DNA of 64,000 bases from Candidatus Tiddalikarchaeum anstoanum. Lineage in GTDB: Archaea; Nanobdellota; Nanobdellia; Tiddalikarchaeales; Tiddalikarchaeaceae. Each line of letters starts with the position of its first letter. Positions within the stretch are counted from its first letter, which is position 1. Positions 57,009-64,000 of this stretch are shown here, piece by piece. A program made the position numbers and the translations under genes. The stretch is taken from contig CABMEV010000011.1 in assembly GCA_902385255.1 (NCBI GenBank), positions 1-64,000 of the forward strand. The letters run 5' to 3'. Under the pieces are notes generated by a model. It was not told the origin of the DNA. It did not search any database and worked only from the letters and a program-made list of their open reading frames with translations.

Positions 57009-57209
57009 ATGTTTGAGACTGTTTTGCTGGCTAGGCTGTTTGGTTTGCCTCTCATCGTATACGGCGGATTATTCACATTCCTTCTTTTCACTACTACTTT
57101 AATTTTAGGAATCAGGCACGCACCTATTAAGATTCATGCTGCTTTCGCAATTGCGTCAATGGTTATAGGATTAATCCACGGCACATTAGCCATAATCGCT
57201 TTTATTTGA
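57009..57209 (+). CDS. Small membrane protein
   Basis: Two TM segments. Confidence 0.55.
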   Translation: MFETVLLARLFGLPLIVYGGLFTFLLFTTTLILGIRHAPIKIHAAFAIASMVIGLIHGTLAIIAFI

Positions 57210-57831
57210 GCACTTCCCCTGCTTTCATATACCACATGTAAAGGTCCAGTTCTGCGCAGCTCATATTCATTTCTTTCGCCAATTTCTGGAATATCTTCTC
57301 AATTTCAAAGTAGTTCTTCTTAGTTAATGGTTTTGGGACTTTGGTTATGTAATTATTTTCGTATAATAAGTTGAGTATGTGGCGGTCCAGTATTGAGACA
57401 TTCTTGAATCCGACGTTGCGGAGGAAGTGCGATGCTTCCTTATATCCTAATCCTTTCACGTTCTTTACAAGCCATTCGCGCATCATAAACTCATCCTTAA
57501 ACTGTGACAAAATGGTTTTAATATTTTTAAATTGTCTTGCTTCGATTATGAATCTGGATTTGTTGTTGTGGAACCTGTGCTTGTTTCTCTGAATGCATTT
57601 GCTGATATCTTCGCGGTTTAAATTGCAGAATCCTTTAGGCCCTAGTTCTTTCTGGATGGCTAGTGCAGTCCTTGCTTTGGAATTCGCAGTTAGTATGCAG
57701 AAGCATAATTCGCTGAACCAGTCATCATTATTTTTTTTCCCTAACTCTTCAAACTCTTTCAGCCTAGTATCTACTGTTTTTTTTATAACTGTCCTCTTTA
57801 AGTCATTAATATCCGAAACTAGTTTATTCAT
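57202..57831 (-). CDS. N-glycosylase/DNA lyase (Ogg2-like HhH-GPD)
   Basis: WFSELCFCILTANSKARTALAIQKEL, VKGLGYKEASHFLRNVGFKNVSILDRHIL. Confidence 0.88.
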   Translation of the reverse strand: MNKLVSDINDLKRTVIKKTVDTRLKEFEELGKKNNDDWFSELCFCILTANSKARTALAIQKELGPKGFCNLNREDISKCIQRNKHRFHNNKSRFIIEARQFKNIKTILSQFKDEFMMREWLVKNVKGLGYKEASHFLRNVGFKNVSILDRHILNLLYENNYITKVPKPLTKKNYFEIEKIFQKLAKEMNMSCAELDLYMWYMKAGEVLK

Positions 57832-57838
57832 AATTTTT

Positions 57839-58150
57839 TCAGTTTAATTCTATGACTGAATCATCCGTTAATATATTTGTTATGCTTGTTCTTTTATTAT
57901 TTACCTTCACGAAAGGTTCTGGTATTGACGCGTTTACTATATATTCCTGGTATAATTCTATTAAGTGCTGCAATAATACTCTCAGTTTTCCCTGCACTGT
58001 TTCGTCAATTGCGCATGCTGCTATTTGTGCAATGTTCAATCCTTTCGGAACCCTGAATTTTCTGTATTTGAAGTCCGCGATTATTGAGGGTTTCCCGTCG
58101 CTTTTATCAATGACGTTCATGAAAATTTCACCTTTTTGTCTTAACACCAA
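57839..58150 (-). CDS. Hypothetical protein between two glycosylase genes
   Basis: ORF overlapping nth end by 23 nt; true start likely MNVIDK. Confidence 0.55.
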   Translation of the reverse strand: MVLRQKGEIFMNVIDKSDGKPSIIADFKYRKFRVPKGLNIAQIAACAIDETVQGKLRVLLQHLIELYQEYIVNASIPEPFVKVNNKRTSITNILTDDSVIELN

Positions 58151-58784
58151 CCCTGTTGCAGTACTTTCTTATAAAACACGCGCTGCAGTGCGGCGAGACT
58201 GGCGTGCATATGTTTTGTCCGAAGGGAACGAATAAATAATTTATTTTTTTCCAGTACTTCACCAAAACTTTGCGTCTCAGTTCTTTTTCAGTCTCTTCCG
58301 GATTACTTGTCTTAACGTAGCCTAACCTGTTCATTATTGTATGGACGTGCGTGTCAACTCCAATTGCATCGAGTCCGAAGGCGATTGCTGAGACGATATT
58401 CGCCGTTTTTCTGCCTACGCCGGGAAGCTTCACCAGGGAGTCAACGTCTTTTGGTATCTTATTGTTAAATTCATCTTTGAGGAGTTTAGGCAGTTCTTTA
58501 AGGTGTCTTGCCTTGGTTTTGTAAAAATTGACGGGCTTGATTAATTGTTCAAGTTTGGACAGGCTAATTTTTTCCAAAGAGTTCAAACTCTTAACATGCT
58601 TAAACAAAATGTTGCAGACTTTCTCTGTCAGGCTGTCTTTTGTTCTCGCAGACAAAATGGTTGACACAAGGATGAAAAAAGGATTCCTGTAATTCTCGCT
58701 GACTGATTCAATAAGAGGGGGATTAAATTCTTTAACGTGGTTACTTAATATTCTGATAATTATTGAAATATTCACTTTCTTCAT
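58128..58784 (-). CDS. nth: Endonuclease III
   Basis: NPFFILVSTILSARTKD, LVKLPGVGRKTANIVSAIAFG..GVDTHVHTIMNRLG; C-x6-C-x2-C-x5-C Fe-S loop. Confidence 0.94.
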   Translation of the reverse strand: MKKVNISIIIRILSNHVKEFNPPLIESVSENYRNPFFILVSTILSARTKDSLTEKVCNILFKHVKSLNSLEKISLSKLEQLIKPVNFYKTKARHLKELPKLLKDEFNNKIPKDVDSLVKLPGVGRKTANIVSAIAFGLDAIGVDTHVHTIMNRLGYVKTSNPEETEKELRRKVLVKYWKKINYLFVPFGQNICTPVSPHCSACFIRKYCNRVGVKTKR

Positions 58785-59071
58785 AAGTAATAATTGCTGG
58801 TTTTGATTAACTCTTTTCCTCTTTTAGTAATTAACACTCTGTCTTTTTTAATCTCGATTAATCCAGCTTCCAAATAAGTTCTTATTGTATTCGTAGAGTC
58901 TTGAAATATGAAGTCTTCTTCGTAGCACTCAGTTAAGTATGTAGTAATCTCGCTGGGAGAGGCCATACCATTATTTTCTTTTAAGACCTGCAGGAATCTT
59001 ATGGAACCCCAGCTTGTTATGTTTAATCTGTCATTTCGTGACAGCGCGTTTATCACATCTGTTAAACTCAT
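58781..59071 (-). CDS. Small winged-helix-like protein
   Basis: SWGSIRFLQVLKENNGMASPSEITTYLTE...NTIRTYLEAGLIEIKKDRVLITKRGKELI. Confidence 0.6.
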   Translation of the reverse strand: MSLTDVINALSRNDRLNITSWGSIRFLQVLKENNGMASPSEITTYLTECYEEDFIFQDSTNTIRTYLEAGLIEIKKDRVLITKRGKELIKTSNYYL

Positions 59072-59134
59072 AAGTGTTATGTTTAATTTCAGATTTTAAA
59101 TAAATTTGTTTACAATTAAAAAATATAAAAAAAT

Positions 59135-59512
59135 TTAGTTCTTCCAGAGTCCGTGCACGTTGCAGTAAATCTTGGCGTTTATCATCTTTGCCATTTTCGC
59201 AGGGAATTTAGCTTCAGGCTTATCTCCTGGTTTTAGGAATTTCCTGTAAATTACGCCGTCTGCTATTAGCTGTATCCATTCTATATAATGCGTTTCTTCC
59301 ATTGGGTGAGGTATTGAACCTACTTTGACTTTGATTCCTGTCTTCATTTTTTCTATTATTGGCACGTGTTTTTCAAGACCTGCTTCTTCGTGTTTCTCTT
59401 TTAATAATTCCATGGGTTGTCCGCAGCATACTAGTGTCCCGTCACTTGCATGCAGTACTTGTATTATGTGCCTGCAAACATTGCACTTGTATACGTCTCC
59501 AATCTTATCCAT
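59135..59512 (-). CDS. Desulfoferrodoxin / superoxide reductase (with desulforedoxin domain)
   Basis: YKCNVCRHI...LVCCGQPMELLKE, EKHVPIIEK, HPMEETHYIEWI, YCNVHGLW. Confidence 0.94.
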   Translation of the reverse strand: MDKIGDVYKCNVCRHIIQVLHASDGTLVCCGQPMELLKEKHEEAGLEKHVPIIEKMKTGIKVKVGSIPHPMEETHYIEWIQLIADGVIYRKFLKPGDKPEAKFPAKMAKMINAKIYCNVHGLWKN

Positions 59513-59531
59513 ATTTTTTTCACTCGCTCCT

Positions 59532-59810
59532 TTATTTTAGGTCTGCAACTTCCTTCTTGCCATTCTCTAATTCCTTAACCTGTTCTGAATCGTTCTGTAA
59601 CAGCATAGCTTGGAATTCTCCCATATGGGTCTTTTCTTCTTTTGCAATATTCAAAAACAGTTTTTTAATCTTAGGTTCTTTTGCATTAGCTGATAATTGC
59701 TCGTATAAATTTATGGCGTCAAGTTCAGCTATAATTCCTGTTCTTAACACTTCTTTATCGATTTCTTTGCCTGAAACAGGATCTAATCTGTTTGGTATAT
59801 TAGACATCAT
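59532..59810 (-). CDS. Encapsulated-ferritin-like (EncFtn/FLP) small protein
   Basis: LRTGIIAELDAINLYEQLSANAKEPKIKKLFLNIAKEEKTHMGEFQAMLLQNDSEQVKELENG; E...ExxH motif of ferritin-like fold. Confidence 0.82.
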   Translation of the reverse strand: MMSNIPNRLDPVSGKEIDKEVLRTGIIAELDAINLYEQLSANAKEPKIKKLFLNIAKEEKTHMGEFQAMLLQNDSEQVKELENGKKEVADLK

Positions 59811-59847
59811 AATGTTTTCAATAAGTAAAGGTTAGATTTAACACTTT

Positions 59848-60084
59848 TCATTTCAATTCTTGCTGTAAAAAATCTGTGTTAGAATTAGTCGTCTTTTCTA
59901 TCTTGTTATTAATTGTTGTTATCTTCAGGAATTTGTATATTGTGCAATAACTTGTTGCAGCTGTAATCGAACATATAAGCGCTAAAATATAGAATAACGG
60001 GTTTATAGTAAGCCCTAAGTAGAAGAATATGAATGCGAGTATTAATCTAATTATCCTGTCTATTATGCCAACGTTTTTTTCCAT
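59848..60084 (-). CDS. DUF2892-like inner membrane protein
   Basis: NVGIIDRIIRLILAFIFFYLGLTINPLFYILALICSITAATSYCTIYKFL. Confidence 0.8.
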   Translation of the reverse strand: MEKNVGIIDRIIRLILAFIFFYLGLTINPLFYILALICSITAATSYCTIYKFLKITTINNKIEKTTNSNTDFLQQELK

Positions 60085-60089
60085 AATGT

Positions 60090-60935
60090 TTATTTCAGCT
60101 CTTTCAGTAATTGTTTGATATCAGTCTTAGGCTCCTCTTCTATTAAAGATTTTTCCTTTAATTGCGGAAGTTTATCTTCATAAGTTTCCTCATCAGAGTC
60201 AAAAAATACGCCTACAGGTATTTTTTCACCCCACTCTGCTGCTTTACTAATCGCTTCATTCCTTGTTTTGAGAGGTGTTTCTAATTCGTATACCCTTTTA
60301 GAATACCATTCGTAAGTGTTTTTATGGTTGAAAGTCACGCACGGCTGCAGTATGTCAAGAAGAGCTGAACCTTTATGCATTATTGCTTTCTTCATCAACT
60401 CCTTTAATTGTGAGACGTTGCCTGCGTAGCCTCTTGCTGCAAATGTTGCGCCAGCGCTTAATGCCATAATTAAGGGGTTTAATGCTTTTTCAACGCTCCC
60501 GAAAGGTGTTGTTTTCGTTACGAATCCTTCATCGCTTGTTGGGGAAACTTGTCCTTTGGTTAATCCGTAAACTTGGTTGTCGTGCACGAAGTATTTTATA
60601 TTCATGTTATATCTTGAAAAGTGTATGAAGTGAGCCGTGCCTTCAGCATAGCCGTCGCCGTCACCGCCGCAGGTAATCACTGTTAATTTATTGTTTGCTA
60701 ATCTTATACCTTCAGCTAAAGGGAGCGCTCTACCGTGCAGTCCGTTGTAAGCGTACACTCTCACCCAGTGAGGTATCTTGCTCGAGCATCCTATTCCTGA
60801 AGTTAGCACTATATCTTTTTGCGGGATGTCAAGTTCGCTCAATGCCTGTTTTAGTGCAGTTAGTATCCCGTAATTCCCGCATCCGGGGCACCAGTTGGGC
60901 AACCCTTTTGTTTCTAATTCGATTGATGGAATCAT
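60090..60935 (-). CDS. korB: 2-oxoacid:ferredoxin oxidoreductase beta subunit
   Basis: GLPNWCPGCGNYGILTALKQAL, GIGCSSKIPHWV, GGDGDGYAEGTAHFIH. Confidence 0.92.
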   Translation of the reverse strand: MIPSIELETKGLPNWCPGCGNYGILTALKQALSELDIPQKDIVLTSGIGCSSKIPHWVRVYAYNGLHGRALPLAEGIRLANNKLTVITCGGDGDGYAEGTAHFIHFSRYNMNIKYFVHDNQVYGLTKGQVSPTSDEGFVTKTTPFGSVEKALNPLIMALSAGATFAARGYAGNVSQLKELMKKAIMHKGSALLDILQPCVTFNHKNTYEWYSKRVYELETPLKTRNEAISKAAEWGEKIPVGVFFDSDEETYEDKLPQLKEKSLIEEEPKTDIKQLLKELK

Positions 60936-62659
60936 TTTTTCCTCCTCATATGGTTTATTATCTCTTCTGGTGTGAATGCTCTGCCGTCGTATTTCAGAAG
61001 GTAATCACTGATTTTTAAGCTAGTATTTTGTTTTATTAACTGGCCAAGCTGTGAAGTCCCGTTTTGTTCAACTATGATTATTTTAGACCTTCCTACCTTC
61101 TTGGCTAACTCAGCTCCAGGGAATGGATGCAATATTTTTACTTGTATTAATTTGCAGTTCTTTAATGATTTAAGGGCTTCAAGTATTATTCCTTTATTCG
61201 AACCCCAGCTTATTATTGCAGTCTTAGCATTCTTATTGCCGAATACTTCGATGCACTTATTGTTTAATGATTTAATTATTCCTTTGTTTTTATTTGCACG
61301 TTTTTCATACATTCTTTTCCTGCCAACTGCATCCTCTATTATGTATCCTTCCTCGTCATGCTCGTCGCCTATGCTGCATTGCATTCCATTTGATACGCCA
61401 GGTATGGTTCTTGGCGACACCCCTGTTTTTGTGAATGCATAGCGTTTGAATTTCTCTTTTAGTCTTAATTTCGTGTTAACTTTTAATAATAATTCTCCCC
61501 TGTCTATTTTGTAATTATCACTTTTGAACTCGGTTGTTGTTTCAACAGATGCGGCTATATGCTTGTCTGTCAGTATGATAATTGGTATCTGGTACTTGTC
61601 AGCCATGTTGAAAGCGTCTAATGTCATATTGAAGCATTCAGTAACGTCCCCTGGAGCCATTACTATTCTTGGAAACTCTCCGTGTCCTCCGTGCACCGCA
61701 TATAATAAGTCTCCCTGTTCTGTTCTTGTAGGAAGCCCTGTTGCAGGCCCTGGTCTTTGCCCGAGCACTATTACTATTGGCATCTCTGAACTTCCTGATA
61801 GGCTTAATGCCTCGTTCATTAATGCGAATCCTCCTCCGCTTGTTGCAGTCATTGAGCGGATGCCTGCGTAAGAAGCTCCGAGGCAGGAATTTATGGCGGA
61901 TATTTCATCTTCAGCCTGGTGCATAATCATATTATGCTTTTCCTGATTTTTAGCTACGTATTCCATTATGCTTGTTGAGGGGGTCATCGGGTATGCTGAG
62001 AAGTACTTGCATCCTGAACGTATCGCGCCTAGTGCGATAGCTGTGTTGCCGTCAATTAGTATTAAATCTTCACGCTTCTTTTTTGGTTTCATCTCTATTT
62101 TGAAAGCTGCAGTTTTCAACTCGTTATAGCCATTGTTTAATGCTTCAAAGTTTGAATTCAACACGTCTTGGCCTTTGGTTGATAACTGCATTGTTATTAC
62201 CTGCTCTGCAACTTGGGTGCTTATTCCTAATAATTTAATCGTTGCACCTATTGCGAATGTTGCCATCATGACTTTAAAGTCTGCACCATACTGTTTAGAA
62301 AATTCAAGTATTGGTAATGGCAGCAATCGTATGTCTTTCCTGATTTTTTTCGCTTTTACATTTAAGGCATTGTCATAGATTATTGCGCCATCCTTTGTTA
62401 ATTCATCCTTGTGAAGATTGAGTGTGGCCTCATCAAGGCAGACTAGTATGTCTACGGGCAGGATTTCGGATGTTATCCTGTCATTATCCGCTCTTACTGT
62501 GAACGTATTATGGCCTCCTCTTATCAGGCTCGGGTATTCTAAAGTTGCAAAAACGTATAATCCTAATTCTTTGAATATTTTAGAAACAGTCATTCCTGCG
62601 TTTTGTATTCCATACCCTGCTTCCCCTCCGATTTTCCAGACTAATCTGTTCACAAGCAT
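60932..62659 (-). CDS. korA: 2-oxoacid:ferredoxin oxidoreductase gamma-alpha fused subunit
   Basis: N-terminal gamma-type GGEAGYGIQNAGMTVSKIF; alpha YPMTPSTSIMEY, QAEDEISAINSCLGASYAG. Confidence 0.92.
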   Translation of the reverse strand: MLVNRLVWKIGGEAGYGIQNAGMTVSKIFKELGLYVFATLEYPSLIRGGHNTFTVRADNDRITSEILPVDILVCLDEATLNLHKDELTKDGAIIYDNALNVKAKKIRKDIRLLPLPILEFSKQYGADFKVMMATFAIGATIKLLGISTQVAEQVITMQLSTKGQDVLNSNFEALNNGYNELKTAAFKIEMKPKKKREDLILIDGNTAIALGAIRSGCKYFSAYPMTPSTSIMEYVAKNQEKHNMIMHQAEDEISAINSCLGASYAGIRSMTATSGGGFALMNEALSLSGSSEMPIVIVLGQRPGPATGLPTRTEQGDLLYAVHGGHGEFPRIVMAPGDVTECFNMTLDAFNMADKYQIPIIILTDKHIAASVETTTEFKSDNYKIDRGELLLKVNTKLRLKEKFKRYAFTKTGVSPRTIPGVSNGMQCSIGDEHDEEGYIIEDAVGRKRMYEKRANKNKGIIKSLNNKCIEVFGNKNAKTAIISWGSNKGIILEALKSLKNCKLIQVKILHPFPGAELAKKVGRSKIIIVEQNGTSQLGQLIKQNTSLKISDYLLKYDGRAFTPEEIINHMRRKK

Positions 62660-62745
62660 GGGTTTTTAGGTAGTTATTGAAATAATATAAACATTTTCTA
62701 AAATGGGATATTTTATTAATCATGTTCGAATTCTAAATTTTTAAA

Positions 62746-63312
62746 ATGAGGGAATTCTTATTATTGGCGTCGAAGGCTAAAACCACACCTGATTTCGATG
62801 TCAATAACTTGGTGGGTGCGGGCCGCATGGATTTGGTGTGCAGGGTTGTTTCTAACTCTTTATGCGTGTCTAATAATATCAGGAAAGACACGATTATTCA
62901 CGTGTCATTAAACGGTGCCAGGGACCCGCCTAAGTTACTAAGCGTATATGGTGATAAAATAATAGGCATCCAGCCTGACGAGAAAACAATAGGCATATTG
63001 ATACGCGACGCTTTATCGAAGAAGGAGAAGACTGGGATTACTGTTTCAAAAATTAGCTTTGAAGCTTTCCTTAAAGAAAAAATTAAGACTCACCAATTGG
63101 TGTATTTGGAAAAAAGCGGCAAGGATATACGCACTAATAGCTTCAAAAAAGATGTCTTGTTCATTCTTGGAGACTACGCTGGACTTCCGGATAAGACCGA
63201 GTTGTTTTTGGATAACTTAGGTGCTGAAAGAATTAGCTTGGGTCCTGCTATGCTTCTTGCTTCGCAGTGCGTTACTATAATTCATAACGAGTTAGACAGA
63301 AAAATAGTTTAA
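62746..63312 (+). CDS. trmY: tRNA (pseudouridine54-N1)-methyltransferase
   Basis: MREFLLLASKAKTTPDFDVNNLVGAGRMDLVCRVVSNSLCVSNNIRKDT; FILGDYAGLP, SLGPAMLLASQCVTIIHNELD. Confidence 0.92.
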   Translation: MREFLLLASKAKTTPDFDVNNLVGAGRMDLVCRVVSNSLCVSNNIRKDTIIHVSLNGARDPPKLLSVYGDKIIGIQPDEKTIGILIRDALSKKEKTGITVSKISFEAFLKEKIKTHQLVYLEKSGKDIRTNSFKKDVLFILGDYAGLPDKTELFLDNLGAERISLGPAMLLASQCVTIIHNELDRKIV

Positions 63313-63428
63313 TTTTTTTTTGATATTCTTCTATTAATTCAACATAGTTAATATTTAACTTGTGGATATTAAATAATTTAAGTGTTCAATATGTTTATAA
63401 AATTTGGAAAAATATATTTTTCTTAATT

Positions 63429-64000
63429 ATGGTAAAGCAAGTTGTCAAAAAAATAATTGATGATAAAAAAGGCGATGAAACTCAGATGGAAGGGCCTATG
63501 AGTAGAAGCGCAGTAATAAAGGAAGCTAAATCTAATCTCATTACAGGTGAAGCTTGGCATAAAAAAGTCAATATTAAAGAGATAATCTTCGGAGTACAGG
63601 ATAATTCAATAGCAGTATTAGCAACGCTGGCAGGTGTGGTTGGTGGCTCTATGGCTAGAGGACAGATAATATTAGCAGGTGTTGCTGCTGACTTAGCAGG
63701 AGGAATAGCTGTTGCTATTGGAGACTTCGTATCAACAAAGTCTGAAATAGACTATTTCAATAGTAATATTTCCAAAGAGAGCACTGAGGAAGTAACCAAA
63801 CCTGATGTCGAACGTGAAGAGATAAGACAGATTTACAAACATAAGGCGCCGTTCACAACTGAAGAGTTAAAAATGATTGTTAACAGAATCACCCATAATA
63901 AAAATGTATGGTTGGATGTCATGATGAAAGAAGAACTTGGACTTTTCAAAGAGCGTTTTGACAATCCGTGGACAGTGTCACTTATTATGATGGCTGCTGA
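63429..64000 (+). CDS. VIT1/CCC1 family iron/manganese transporter-like protein, truncated by window end
   Basis: Own translation from ATG 63429: MVKQVVKKIIDDKKGD...IIFGVQDNSIAVLATLAGVVGGSMARGQIILAGVAADLAGGIAVAIGDFVSTKSE; open to window end. Confidence 0.85.
   Translation, partial: MVKQVVKKIIDDKKGDETQMEGPMSRSAVIKEAKSNLITGEAWHKKVNIKEIIFGVQDNSIAVLATLAGVVGGSMARGQIILAGVAADLAGGIAVAIGDFVSTKSEIDYFNSNISKESTEEVTKPDVEREEIRQIYKHKAPFTTEELKMIVNRITHNKNVWLDVMMKEELGLFKERFDNPWTVSLIMMAA

Noticed and set aside
59359-59835. 158-aa ORF antisense to desulfoferrodoxin and ferritin-like genes
   Set aside because: Crosses two well-supported genes on the other strand.
63340-63400. Short AT-rich inverted repeat (GTTAATATTTAAC) before the CCC1-like gene
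   Set aside because: Too short and AT-rich to distinguish from chance.
1-64000. CRISPR array, rRNA, IS elements, integrase
   Set aside because: Looked for regularly spaced repeats, rRNA-like stretches and transposase/integrase motifs; none seen.

Overview
The window is a gene-dense archaeal chromosome segment. Archaeal markers include TFIIB, Trm1, LSm, L37e, L35Ae, S8e, L37Ae, RpoP/RpoN/RpoD, L18e, SepF, prefoldin, KEOPS Pcc1, ABCE1/RLI and an archaeal-type TyrRS. Small, compact genes and bacterial-like IscS/IscU and ThrC suggest a DPANN-like archaeon; this affiliation is an inference. Most of the window is translation, tRNA modification and redox housekeeping, plus three tRNA genes: Ala-GGC, Lys-CTT and Leu-TAA. 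The most unusual part is a ~16 kb block (about 10.7-27.1 kb) between housekeeping genes. It contains: (i) a five-gene minus-strand operon with two paralogous GTPases that keep G1/G3/G4/G5-like motifs, a 391-aa protein whose C-terminal region looks like a degenerate third GTPase, a 338-aa unknown and a Pol-beta-type nucleotidyltransferase; (ii) a divergent plus-strand set headed by a 1446-aa modular, P/Q/N-rich, apparently cytoplasmic protein; (iii) a third cluster with a second, paralogous nucleotidyltransferase, a TIM-barrel protein and a 471-aa unknown. I propose this block as the candidate undescribed system; its function is unknown. Secondary points of interest: a pilin-signal protein carrying two lectin-like modules and four Asp-boxes; an orphan encapsulated-ferritin-like protein beside superoxide reductase; a Cys-motif HTH regulator fused in operon to iscS-iscU with an inverted repeat over its TATA box; a degenerate translational GTPase; and a perfect 28-bp palindrome upstream of tfb. 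No CRISPR array, transposase or rRNA was recognised. All family calls are from reading sequence only; no searches were run.
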